Shown: piece after piece, positions 51,091 through 58,717 of the stretch | How positions within the stretch are numbered: position 1 is the stretch's first letter | Layout: the number at the start of each line of letters is the position of its first letter | DNA from: UBA7662 sp036787895 | GTDB taxonomy: Bacteria > Bacteroidota > Bacteroidia > UBA7662 | Length of the DNA stretch: 64,000 bases | Direction of reading: 5' to 3' | NCBI GenBank assembly: GCA_036787895.1 | Contig: DAIQOK010000017.1 | Location: 1-64,000, forward strand | Notes under the pieces: generated by a model | What the model was told of the DNA's origin: nothing | Databases searched by the model: none | Seen by the model: only the letters and a program-made list of their open reading frames with translations | Program-made: the position numbers and the translations under genes

Positions 51091-52230
51091 ATGAATTTTG
51101 CGCAAACCGAAAACCAACAAATGATCGCTGAAATGATTCGCAATTTTGGTGAAAAACACATCAAACCCCACATGATGGCGTGGGATGAATCGCAGGAGTT
51201 TCCGGTGCACTTGTTCAAAGAGTTAGGTAAATTAGGTTTGATGGGTGTTTTGGTGCCAGAAGAATATGGCGGCTCCGGTTTTGGTTATTTTGAATATGTT
51301 ACGGCCATTACAGAACTTTCAAAAATAGATGGCTCCATCGGCTTGTCGATGGCTGCACATAACTCTTTATGTACGGGTCATATTTTGTCGTTCGGCAATG
51401 AAGCGCAGAAAAAACGCTGGCTGCCCAAGTTGGCGAGTGCAGAATGGATTGGCGCCTGGGGATTGACCGAGCCGAACACCGGGTCAGATGCCATGCGAAT
51501 GATGACCACTGCTGTACAAGACGGCGACTACTGGGTAATTAACGGCGCCAAATGCTGGATTACCCATGGTAAATCAAGTCAGGTGGCTGTTGTGATGGTG
51601 CGTACCGGCGAATTACTCGACTCACATGGCATGACTGCTTTCGTCATTGAAAAAGGAACACCGGGCTTTACCCATGGTCGCAAAGAAAACAAATTGGGCA
51701 TGCGGGCATCGGAAACCACTGAGCTATTGTTCGACAACTGCCGGGTACACAAAGACAATGTCCTCGGTGAAGTAGGAGATGGTTTTATCCAGGCGATGAA
51801 AATACTTGATGGCGGTCGAATCAGCATTGCATCCCTGTCGTTGGGCATTGCCAAAGGCGCTTACGAAGCTGCACTTAAATATTCGAAAGAGCGGGAGCAG
51901 TTTGGTAAGCCCATCAGCGACTTCCAGGGCATTTCATTTAAGTTGGCTGACATTGCTACTGAAATCGCTGCTGCAGAATTGCTCACTTTCCGGGCAGCCG
52001 ATTTAAAGAACCAAGGCAAGCCGGTTACTACCGAGTCGGCCATGGCCAAATATTATGCCTCAGAAGTGGCCGTACGAGCTTCCGTAGAAGGTGTACAAAT
52101 CTTTGGCGGCTATGGTTATACCAAAGATTTCCCGGCCGAAAAATATTATCGTGATTCTAAACTCTGCACCATAGGGGAGGGTACTTCCGAAATTCAAAAA
52201 TTGGTTATTGCCAGGAACATCCTGAAGTAA
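51091..52230 (+). CDS. Acyl-CoA dehydrogenase
   Basis: A 379-residue FAD flavoenzyme that oxidises acyl-CoA to trans-2-enoyl-CoA in beta-oxidation or branched amino acid breakdown. Signature segments are GAWGLTEPNTGSDA, the C-terminal ASVEGVQIFGGYGYTKDFP and IGEGTSEIQKLVIAR. The catalytic glutamate lies in the YGGYG...E region as in short/medium-chain members. It ends 49 nt before rpsU, which has its own promoter in the gap. Confidence 0.94.
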   Translation: MNFAQTENQQMIAEMIRNFGEKHIKPHMMAWDESQEFPVHLFKELGKLGLMGVLVPEEYGGSGFGYFEYVTAITELSKIDGSIGLSMAAHNSLCTGHILSFGNEAQKKRWLPKLASAEWIGAWGLTEPNTGSDAMRMMTTAVQDGDYWVINGAKCWITHGKSSQVAVVMVRTGELLDSHGMTAFVIEKGTPGFTHGRKENKLGMRASETTELLFDNCRVHKDNVLGEVGDGFIQAMKILDGGRISIASLSLGIAKGAYEAALKYSKEREQFGKPISDFQGISFKLADIATEIAAAELLTFRAADLKNQGKPVTTESAMAKYYASEVAVRASVEGVQIFGGYGYTKDFPAEKYYRDSKLCTIGEGTSEIQKLVIARNILK

Positions 52231-52260
52231 TTGTATTATTCATTTTTATCACTACCTTTG
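52231..52260 (+). promoter_or_regulatory. -33/-7 promoter of rpsU
   Basis: TTG (52231-52233), a 19-nt spacer and TACCTTTG (52253-52260). The box ends 19 nt before the rpsU ATG. No AGGAGG lies in the short leader. Confidence 0.8.
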
Positions 52261-52279
52261 CCCCTCTCAAAAAAGCAAC

Positions 52280-52474
52280 ATGATCAAAATTGAGGTTAAA
52301 GAGAACGAGTCGATTGACAAAGCGTTGAAGCGCTTCAAAAAGAAATTTGAAAAGACAGGTGTTTTAAAGGAACTCCGTGGTCGTCAGGCTTTTGAAAAGC
52401 CGTCTATCGTCCGTCGCCAACTGGTACTTCGCGCTGCTTATCGTCAGATGATGCAGCAGAGCGAGGCAATCTAA
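52280..52474 (+). CDS. rpsU: 30S ribosomal protein S21
   Basis: A 64-residue bS21 of the small subunit, near the anti-Shine-Dalgarno end of 16S rRNA. The basic sequence IDKALKRFKKKFEKTG and the RRQLVLRAAYRQ tail are typical. Its leader (CCTCTCAAAAAAGCAAC) has no Shine-Dalgarno match. In related Flavobacteriia rpsU has a strong one and is autoregulated via S21, so this contrast is noted in the findings. Confidence 0.95.
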   Translation: MIKIEVKENESIDKALKRFKKKFEKTGVLKELRGRQAFEKPSIVRRQLVLRAAYRQMMQQSEAI

Positions 52475-52501
52475 GCTGCCAATTCGTATCTTGCTGCTGA
52501 G

Positions 52502-53392
52502 ATGGCAGTAAGTGAATTTGAAAGTTTTTTGAACTACCTGCGCTTCGAAAAGCGCGCGTCGGGTCATACAGTTTCCGCTTATGCGGGCGACTTGAACGAT
52601 TTTTATGGTTACCTTGAAGTAACCTATGAAATAACTACCATCCAGGAAGTAGTGCACGCGCACATTCGCTCCTGGATGGTTTTTTTATTGTCTTCGGGTT
52701 TGGTTGCGCGTTCTATCAACCGCAAGGTGTCGACCTTGAAAGCTTATTATAAGTTTATGCTGCGGCAGGGTGTGGTGAAACACGACCCTACCGTGCGTAT
52801 AGTGCGGCCCAAAGTGCCTAAACGTTTGCCCATGGTGGTGGATGGGCCAAGCATGTACCGGCTGCTCGATGATATTGTTTATCCGGAAGGTTACCTCGGC
52901 TTGCGTGACAAAACCATGCTGGAGCTTTTTTATGGTTGTGGCATCCGACTGTCAGAACTGTTGGGGTTGAGGCTGGGTGATGTTGATTTGCATCAACAGC
53001 AAATTAAAGTGCTCGGAAAACGAAATAAAGAGCGGATTATCCCTTTCCATACTTTGCTGCGCGACCAATTAAGGCTATATTTACAGGGCAGGGCAGCAGC
53101 ATTTGGTGAAGTTCCTGAATGGCTATTTTTGACGGAAAAAGGCGAAAAAATGTATCCGGCGCTCATCTATAGAACCGTGCATCACTACCTGAGTATGGTA
53201 AGCACCTTGTCGCAACGGAGTCCTCACGTTTTACGCCATACTTTTGCCACACATATGCTTGATCAAGGCGCTGATTTGAATGCTGTGAAAGAACTGCTGG
53301 GTCATACCAGTCTCGCTGCAACCCAGGTTTATACGCACAACAGCGTAGAAAAGTTGAAAGAAGTTTATCGTAAGTCTCACCCCAAAGCCTAA
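52502..53392 (+). CDS. Tyrosine recombinase (XerC/XerD family)
   Basis: A 296-residue site-specific recombinase that resolves chromosome dimers. The SAM-like N-terminal domain is followed by the catalytic domain with R149 (CGIRLSELLG), K173, H242 and R245 (HVLRHTFATH), H268 (LLGHTS) and nucleophile Y277. It lies between rpsU and hpf, a conserved Bacteroidota arrangement. XerC versus XerD cannot be told here. No dif-like site was seen nearby. Confidence 0.93.
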   Translation: MAVSEFESFLNYLRFEKRASGHTVSAYAGDLNDFYGYLEVTYEITTIQEVVHAHIRSWMVFLLSSGLVARSINRKVSTLKAYYKFMLRQGVVKHDPTVRIVRPKVPKRLPMVVDGPSMYRLLDDIVYPEGYLGLRDKTMLELFYGCGIRLSELLGLRLGDVDLHQQQIKVLGKRNKERIIPFHTLLRDQLRLYLQGRAAAFGEVPEWLFLTEKGEKMYPALIYRTVHHYLSMVSTLSQRSPHVLRHTFATHMLDQGADLNAVKELLGHTSLAATQVYTHNSVEKLKEVYRKSHPKA

Positions 53393-53394
53393 AA

Positions 53395-53400
53395 AAGGAG
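53395..53400 (+). promoter_or_regulatory. Shine-Dalgarno sequence of hpf
   Basis: AAGGAG lies 6 nt before ATG. It is notable because most genes in this window lack such a site. Confidence 0.7.
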
Positions 53401-53406
53401 AAAATC

Positions 53407-53691
53407 ATGGACATTAACATCCAATCCATTCACTTCGATGCCGATGTGAAGCTCACCGATTTCATCAAAAAGAAAGTCGCCAAACTCGAAACCTACAACA
53501 ACAAGGTCGTGAGTTCCGATATATTCCTCCGGGTCGAAAATGCCGAAGACAGTGCCAACAAAATCACAGAGATTAAAATGAATCTCCCTGGCAAAACGCT
53601 TTTTGCCAAAGAACAATGTAAAACCTTCGAAGAAGCAACCGACCTGGCCGTAGAATCGTTGCGCAGGCAGATTGGAAAGCTGAAAGATTAA
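53407..53691 (+). CDS. hpf: Ribosome hibernation promoting factor (short HPF/RaiA)
   Basis: A 94-residue ribosome-associated inhibitor. Typical features are IQSIHFDADVKLTDFIKKKV, shown to its core, VKLETYNNKVVSSDIFLRVEN and the LFAKEQCKTFEEATDLAVESLRRQI tail region. It would stabilise inactive ribosomes in stationary phase. A weak terminator follows at 53694-53716. Confidence 0.92.
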   Translation: MDINIQSIHFDADVKLTDFIKKKVAKLETYNNKVVSSDIFLRVENAEDSANKITEIKMNLPGKTLFAKEQCKTFEEATDLAVESLRRQIGKLKD

Positions 53692-53693
53692 GA

Positions 53694-53716
53694 CCAGCTT
53701 TTCCTGGATTTTTTTT
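53694..53716 (+). terminator. Weak terminator after hpf
   Basis: CCAG/CTGG (53694-53697 and 53704-53707) with a 6-nt loop and eight T (53709-53716). Confidence 0.5.
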
Positions 53717-53726
53717 CAAAGGGCTA

Positions 53727-53755
53727 TTGACTAGTCCGATTTATTAGTACATTTG
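53727..53755 (+). promoter_or_regulatory. -33/-7 promoter of the tRNA-tuf cluster
   Basis: TTG (53727-53729), an 18-nt spacer and TACATTTG (53748-53755), 64 nt before the first tRNA. Confidence 0.75.
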
Positions 53756-53819
53756 CATTCCTTTTTGGCGGGTACCCCAGGTAGAAGCCGGAAAGGAATG
53801 TTCTTTTTAGTGGGCAATT

Positions 53820-53892
53820 GCCTCCTTAGCTCAGCTGGTAGAGCAACTGATTTGTAATCAGTAGGTCGCTGGTTCGAATCCGGCAGGAGGCT
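53820..53892 (+). tRNA. tRNA-Thr (TGT)
   Basis: 73 nt. The acceptor GCCTCCT pairs with AGGAGGC; the anticodon stem ACTGA/TCAGT holds loop TTTGTAA, anticodon TGT. The T loop is TTCGAAT. CCA is not encoded. Confidence 0.95.
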
Positions 53893-53899
53893 CAATGAT

Positions 53900-53983
53900 G
53901 GGGAGATACCAGAGTGGCCAAATGGGACCGACTGTAACTCGGTTGAGAAATCTTCGAAGGTTCGAATCCTTCTCTCCCCACCA
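53900..53983 (+). tRNA. tRNA-Tyr (GTA)
   Basis: The acceptor GGGGAGA pairs with TCTCCCC; anticodon stem ACCGA/TCGGT, loop CTGTAAC, anticodon GTA, with a long variable arm as expected for tRNA-Tyr. The discriminator A at 53980 is followed by CCA in the DNA (53981-53983), unlike its neighbours; this may be chance. Confidence 0.94.
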
Positions 53984-54018
53984 TTTTGCTGGAAGCAAAG
54001 GTGACGTGAGTCGCAAAA

Positions 54019-54091
54019 GCGGGAGTAGCTCAGTTGGTAGAGCGATAGCCTTCCAAGCTATAGGTCGCGAGTTCGAGCCTCGTCTCCCGCT
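54019..54091 (+). tRNA. tRNA-Gly (TCC)
   Basis: 73 nt. Acceptor GCGGGAG/CTCCCGC; anticodon stem ATAGC/GCTAT, loop CTTCCAA, anticodon TCC; T loop TTCGAGC. Followed by a TTCGGG-CTTA-CCCGAA hairpin (54099-54114). Confidence 0.95.
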
Positions 54092-54172
54092 CAACACCTT
54101 CGGGCTTACCCGAAAAAGAAAAACCGGATCACACCGGGACCAGACTCCAGACGGGAGGAAGTCAAAAAGATT

Positions 54173-54244
<72 letters not shown>

Positions 54245-54341
54245 CAAGCAGTTAACGGAAAAGAAGCTGACCAATCTACCAGTACGCTTCCGGCAACGGT
54301 GAAAATGAAACATACACAGGACAAACTAAATAAGACTACAA

Positions 54342-55529
54342 ATGGCAAAGGAAAAATTTGACCGCTCCAAACCGCACTTAAACATCGGTACCATCGGTCA
54401 CGTTGACCACGGTAAGACAACCCTCACCGCCGCCATCACTAAGGTGCTGGCAGAAAAAGGTTGGTCAGAAGCTCGTTCTTTCGAATCGATTGACTCGGCT
54501 CCGGAAGAAAAAGAGCGTGGTATTACCATCAATACCGCACACGTTGAATATCAGACCCAAGATCGTCACTACGCACACGTAGACTGTCCGGGCCACGCTG
54601 ACTATGTGAAAAACATGGTTACCGGTGCTGCCCAAATGGATGGCGCTATCATCGTGGTAGCTGCAACCGACGGTCCGATGCCACAAACCCGTGAGCACAT
54701 CCTGCTCGCTCGTCAGGTAGGTGTTCCTGCCCTGGTAGTATTCATGAACAAAGTTGACATGGTTGACGATCCAGAATTGCTCGACCTCGTTGAAATGGAA
54801 GTTCGTGAACTCCTTTCTTTCTACGAATTCCCAGGCGATGATATCCCTGTAATCCGTGGTTCTGCCCTCGGTGCCTTGAACGGCGAGCCGAAGTGGGTTG
54901 ATACCGTACTCGAGTTGATGGCTTCTGTAGACAACTACATTCCAATTCCTCCTCGTATGGTCGACCTGCCATTCCTGATGCCGGTTGAGGACGTATTCTC
55001 AATCACAGGTCGTGGTACAGTTGCTACCGGTCGTATTGAGCGTGGTGTAATCAACTCTGGTGATCCAGTCGACATCATCGGTATGGGTGCTGAGAACCTC
55101 AAATCAACCGTGACCGGTGTTGAGATGTTCCGTAAAATCCTTGACCGTGGTGAAGCTGGTGACAACACCGGTCTCCTCCTCCGTGGTATTGAGAAAACCG
55201 ATATCCGTCGTGGTATGGTTATCTGTAAGCCAGGTTCTGTGAAGCCTCACCATGAGTTCAAAGCTGAGGTTTACGTATTGTCGAAAGAAGAAGGTGGTCG
55301 TCACACCCCATTCTTCAACAAATACCGTCCACAGTTCTATTTCCGTACCACTGACGTTACAGGTGAAATCAGCCTGCCAGATGGTGTTGAAATGATCATG
55401 CCTGGTGACAACATCACCATCACCGTGAAATTGATCGCTCCTATCGCTATGGAGAAAGGTCTTCGTTTCGCGATCCGTGAAGGTGGCCGTACCGTAGGTG
55501 CCGGTCAGGTGACTGAGATCCTCGCTTAA
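54342..55529 (+). CDS. tuf: Elongation factor Tu
   Basis: A 395-residue EF-Tu, the GTPase that delivers aminoacyl-tRNA to the ribosome. The P-loop GHVDHGKT is at residues 19-26, the switch and G motifs include RGITINTAHVEY, DCPGHADY and NKVD, and domains 2 and 3 are complete. It lies between the tRNA cluster and tRNA-Trp, as usual in Bacteroidota, and is followed by a hairpin at 55550. Confidence 0.98.
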   Translation: MAKEKFDRSKPHLNIGTIGHVDHGKTTLTAAITKVLAEKGWSEARSFESIDSAPEEKERGITINTAHVEYQTQDRHYAHVDCPGHADYVKNMVTGAAQMDGAIIVVAATDGPMPQTREHILLARQVGVPALVVFMNKVDMVDDPELLDLVEMEVRELLSFYEFPGDDIPVIRGSALGALNGEPKWVDTVLELMASVDNYIPIPPRMVDLPFLMPVEDVFSITGRGTVATGRIERGVINSGDPVDIIGMGAENLKSTVTGVEMFRKILDRGEAGDNTGLLLRGIEKTDIRRGMVICKPGSVKPHHEFKAEVYVLSKEEGGRHTPFFNKYRPQFYFRTTDVTGEISLPDGVEMIMPGDNITITVKLIAPIAMEKGLRFAIREGGRTVGAGQVTEILA

Positions 55530-55549
55530 TTAAACGTAAAGCTGATAGC

Positions 55550-55581
55550 GGAAAACTCTCCCTGACCGGGGAGAGTTTTCC
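55550..55581 (+). terminator. Hairpin between tuf and tRNA-Trp
   Basis: GGAAAACTCTCCC (55550-55562) pairs perfectly with GGGAGAGTTTTCC (55569-55581) over a 6-nt loop. There is no T-tract outside the stem, so it may be a processing site or weak terminator. Confidence 0.6.
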
Positions 55582-55589
55582 CTGTCTAT

Positions 55590-55662
<73 letters not shown>

Positions 55663-55747
55663 CTGAAAGAAAGAAAAGAACCGGTTGTTTTTGCTAAGGT
55701 GTCGGAAGCCACCCCTGCAGAACTGGCCAGTACAGCTGAAAGGAAAC

Positions 55748-55942
55748 ATGAATAAGATTCGTTTATACGTCAAAGAAGCCACCAACGAACTCCTGCACAA
55801 GGTAAGTTGGCCGACTTGGGAAGAACTTCAGAGCAGTTTGGTCGTAGTCCTTGTGGCTTCGCTCATCTTTTCTATAGTCATTTATCTCATGGACATTGCG
55901 TTTTCGAATGTCTTGAGTGCTTTTTATCACCTTTTCCAATAA
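55748..55942 (+). CDS. secE: Preprotein translocase subunit SecE
   Basis: A 64-residue SecE with the cytoplasmic amphipathic part (EATNELLHKVSWPTWEEL) and a single membrane helix (VVVLVASLIFSIVIYLMDI). It clamps SecY in the Sec translocon. The ATG at 55748 is chosen because it matches the usual short bacterial SecE and is preceded by AAGGA; upstream in-frame starts run into the tRNA-Trp gap. 12 nt before nusG. Confidence 0.93.
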   Translation: MNKIRLYVKEATNELLHKVSWPTWEELQSSLVVVLVASLIFSIVIYLMDIAFSNVLSAFYHLFQ

Positions 55943-55954
55943 GGCGTGGCCGGC

Positions 55955-56488
55955 ATGGAGTATAAGTGGTATGTGGTTCGCGCCATCAGTGGCAAAGAAC
56001 GTAAATCGAAGGAGTACCTGGAGTACGAAATCAATCGCCTGGGCTTGACCGATCTGATTCCTCAGATCCTCATTCCGATGGAGAAAGTACTGCAGTTGCG
56101 CAATGGTAAAAAGGTCGTGAAGGAACGCAACTTCTTTCCCGGCTATATTCTCATTGAGGCGGCGATGAATCCCGATCTGGTATCGACCATCATCGGCATC
56201 CCCAATGTAATCGGTTTTTTAGGTGGTGATAATCCAACACCGCTGCGAGAGTCGGAAGTAAACAAAATACTCGGTAAGGTAGATGAAATGACCGAAGCCG
56301 GTGAGGTAATGTCGAATCCGTTCACGGTTGGTGAGTCGGTGAAAGTGATGGACGGACCGTTCAACGAATTCACAGGCGTTATCGAAGAGGTGAACGAGGA
56401 GAAAAAGAAGCTCAAGGTGATGGTGAAGATTTTTGGTCGTCGCACACCTATCGAGCTGAATTATATGCAAGTAGAGAAAATATCCTAA
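55955..56488 (+). CDS. nusG: Transcription termination/antitermination protein NusG
   Basis: A 177-residue NusG that binds RNA polymerase and couples transcription to translation or Rho. The NGN domain begins YKWYVVRAISGKERKS and the C-terminal KOW domain has VMDGPFNEFTGVIEEVNEE, cut to its core. ATG at 55955 is preferred over the GTG at 55946, which adds three residues. Operon with rplK downstream (12-nt gap). Confidence 0.95.
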   Translation: MEYKWYVVRAISGKERKSKEYLEYEINRLGLTDLIPQILIPMEKVLQLRNGKKVVKERNFFPGYILIEAAMNPDLVSTIIGIPNVIGFLGGDNPTPLRESEVNKILGKVDEMTEAGEVMSNPFTVGESVKVMDGPFNEFTGVIEEVNEEKKKLKVMVKIFGRRTPIELNYMQVEKIS

Positions 56489-56500
56489 TCAGATACAACA

Positions 56501-56941
56501 ATGGCAAAGGAAATCAGCGCGTTTATTAAGCTCCAAATCAAGGGCGGCGCAGCGAACCCGGCACCTCCGGTAGGACCAGCACTAGGTTCAAAAGGGGTGA
56601 ACATCATGGAATTCTGTAAGCAGTTTAATGCCAGAACCCAGGAGAAAGCCGGCAAAGTATTACCGGTGGTGATCACGGTATATGCAGACAAGTCTTTCGA
56701 CTTCATCGTTAAAACTCCTCCGGTAGCTATCCAGTTGATGGATGCAGCTAAAATCCAGAAGGGTTCTACCCAACCTAACCGCCTTAAAGTAGGATCGGTG
56801 AGCTGGGATCAGGTGAAGGCAATCGCTGAAGACAAAATGCAGGACATGAATGCGTTTAAAGTAGAGTCGGCCATGAAAATGGTTGCCGGAACTGCGCGCA
56901 GCATGGGACTGAATGTAACCGGGGCAGCACCCTGGGAATAA
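56501..56941 (+). CDS. rplK: 50S ribosomal protein L11
   Basis: A 146-residue uL11 of the GTPase-associated centre. It has the KLQIKGGAANPAPPVGPALG signature, cut here, and the C-terminal rRNA-binding domain ending KMVAGTARSMGLNVTG. Part of the nusG-rplKAJL-rpoBC unit. Confidence 0.97.
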   Translation: MAKEISAFIKLQIKGGAANPAPPVGPALGSKGVNIMEFCKQFNARTQEKAGKVLPVVITVYADKSFDFIVKTPPVAIQLMDAAKIQKGSTQPNRLKVGSVSWDQVKAIAEDKMQDMNAFKVESAMKMVAGTARSMGLNVTGAAPWE

Positions 56942-56966
56942 GTAGAAAACACTATTAATTTATAGA

Positions 56967-57665
56967 GTGGCTAGATTGACCAAAAATCAAAAGTTGGCGA
57001 ACGCAAAGTTCGACCGTACCAAGGCGTACAAGCTTACCGAAGCTACGAGCCTGGTGAAGGAAATTACCTTTACTAAGTTTGACCCATCGGTAGATTTGAA
57101 CGTAAGGCTCGGTGTGGATCCACGCAAAGCCAACCAGATGGTTAGGGGTACGGTAACCCTTCCTCACGGGACCGGAAAAGTAGCACGAGTACTCGTGTTA
57201 TGCACCCCAGACAAGGAAGCCGAGGCCAAAGCGGCCGGAGCTGACTTTGTAGGACTGGACGAGTTCATCCAAAAAATCGAGGGTGGATGGACTGACGTCG
57301 ATGTAATCATTACTCAACCAAGCGTTATGGCGAAAGTCGGTCGTTTGGGTCGCGTATTGGGCCCCCGTGGTCTGATGCCAAACCCGAAGACAGGCACCGT
57401 AACTGACAACGTTGGGCAAGCGGTTACCGATGTAAAGGGTGGCAAAATCGACTTCAAAGTAGACAAGTTCGGTATTGTACATTCTGCTATTGGCAAGGCT
57501 TCATTTACGCCTGCGCAACTGGAAGAAAACGCTTTAGAGCTGCTTCAAACCATTGTGCGCCTGAAGCCTTCAGCTGCAAAAGGAACTTATGTGAAGAGCG
57601 TCTTCATGAGCTCAACCATGAGTCCGGGTATCAACATTGACACGAAATCAATCGCGGGGATCTGA
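56967..57665 (+). CDS. rplA: 50S ribosomal protein L1
   Basis: A 232-residue uL1 of the stalk. Core motifs are LRLGVDPRKANQMVRG-like and GRLGRVLGPRGLMPNPKTG. The start is GTG at 56967. Its stop is only 2 nt before the rplJ ATG. L1 commonly represses its own operon by binding a leader that mimics its rRNA site; no such leader was identified. Confidence 0.96.
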   Translation: MARLTKNQKLANAKFDRTKAYKLTEATSLVKEITFTKFDPSVDLNVRLGVDPRKANQMVRGTVTLPHGTGKVARVLVLCTPDKEAEAKAAGADFVGLDEFIQKIEGGWTDVDVIITQPSVMAKVGRLGRVLGPRGLMPNPKTGTVTDNVGQAVTDVKGGKIDFKVDKFGIVHSAIGKASFTPAQLEENALELLQTIVRLKPSAAKGTYVKSVFMSSTMSPGINIDTKSIAGI

Positions 57666-57667
57666 TC

Positions 57668-58189
57668 ATGACCAGAGAAGAAAAAGCAGTAGTTATTCAG
57701 GAACTGGCCGAGAAATTATCCAAAAGCCCGTTTTTCTACATTACCGATGCCAGCAATTTGCCGGTGGAAACCATCAACCGTTTCCGTGGCTTGTGCTACA
57801 AACGTGGCGTAGAATTTAAAGTAGTCAAGAATACCTTGCTACAAAAGGCCATGGAAAGTTTGAGCGATGGTTATACCCCGTTGTTTCCAGCATTAAAAGG
57901 ACCAACCTCCATCATGTTTGCCGAGCAGGGTAATATCCCGGCCCGTCTGTTGAAGGAGTTCCGTCAGGGTGGTACCGAGAAGCCGATTTTGAAAGCTGCC
58001 TATATTGACAGCGCAATCTATACCGGCGACGACCAACTCGACGCACTGACCAGCATCAAGTCGAAAGAAGAATTGATTGCTGGCCTCATCTATACACTCC
58101 AGTCACCAGCACGCAATGTGGTTTCGGCTTTGCAGTCGGGCGGTGGCAAACTGGCGGGTATCGTCAAAACATTACAAGAGAGAAATTAA
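57668..58189 (+). CDS. rplJ: 50S ribosomal protein L10
   Basis: A 173-residue uL10 that anchors L7/L12 dimers to the ribosome. The N-terminal domain (REEKAVVIQELAEKL) and the C-terminal helical region (LQSPARNVVSALQSGGGKLA) that binds L12 are present. It begins 2 nt after rplA, leaving no space for the leader through which L10 autoregulates in Escherichia coli. Confidence 0.96.
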   Translation: MTREEKAVVIQELAEKLSKSPFFYITDASNLPVETINRFRGLCYKRGVEFKVVKNTLLQKAMESLSDGYTPLFPALKGPTSIMFAEQGNIPARLLKEFRQGGTEKPILKAAYIDSAIYTGDDQLDALTSIKSKEELIAGLIYTLQSPARNVVSALQSGGGKLAGIVKTLQERN

Positions 58190-58220
58190 CAAAAACAAAA
58201 ACAATTAAATTTTTAATACA

Positions 58221-58604
58221 ATGGCAGATCTTAAAGCGTTCGCGGACCAGTTGGTTAACCTGACTGTGAAAGAAGTAAACGAACTTGCCCAAATCCTGAA
58301 AGACGAGTATGGCATTGAGCCAGCTGCTGCTGCTGTAGCAGCTGCCGGTCCTGCTGCTGGTGGTGGTGCTGCTGCTCCTGCAGCTGCTGAGCAAACCGAG
58401 TTTGATGTAATCCTGAAAAACGCCGGTGCTCAAAAACTCCAGATCGTTAAATTGGTGAAAGACCTCACCGGTCTTGGCTTGAAAGAAGCAAAAGAACTCG
58501 TTGATGCCGCTCCAAAAGCATTGAAAGAGAAGTGTCCTAAAGACGAAGCTGAAGCTTTGAAAGCGAAGCTTGAAGAAGCAGGTGCTGAGGTAGAGATTAA
58601 GTAA
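58221..58604 (+). CDS. rplL: 50S ribosomal protein L7/L12
   Basis: A 127-residue bL12. An N-terminal dimerisation domain, an Ala/Gly/Pro-rich hinge (about residues 35-55) and a C-terminal factor-binding domain ending with KAKLEEAGAEVEIK are seen. It recruits elongation factors. It is followed by a 113-nt gap with a hairpin before rpoB. Confidence 0.97.
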   Translation: MADLKAFADQLVNLTVKEVNELAQILKDEYGIEPAAAAVAAAGPAAGGGAAAPAAAEQTEFDVILKNAGAQKLQIVKLVKDLTGLGLKEAKELVDAAPKALKEKCPKDEAEALKAKLEEAGAEVEIK

Positions 58605-58635
58605 TTTGAATTACGGCTCCTCAGCCTTTAAAGCT

Positions 58636-58670
58636 GTAGGCCTGCAATCCGAGTTGATTGCCAGGCCTAC
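58636..58670 (+). other. Long hairpin in the rplL-rpoB gap
   Basis: GTAGGCCTG (58636-58644) pairs perfectly with CAGGCCTAC (58662-58670), and CAAT (58645-58648) with ATTG (58657-58660) inside, separated by one bulge. No T-tract follows. It is a candidate RNase III processing site or attenuator that tunes rpoB levels relative to rplL. Confidence 0.7.
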
Positions 58671-58717
58671 GGCTATTTGTGTTCGTGATAACGGTTGTAT
58701 AACTAAACATCAATTCT

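Noticed and set aside
52502..53392. Reading the tyrosine recombinase as a mobile-element integrase
   Set aside because: Its place between rpsU and hpf and its Xer-like length and motifs point to the chromosomal Xer enzyme; no element borders were found.
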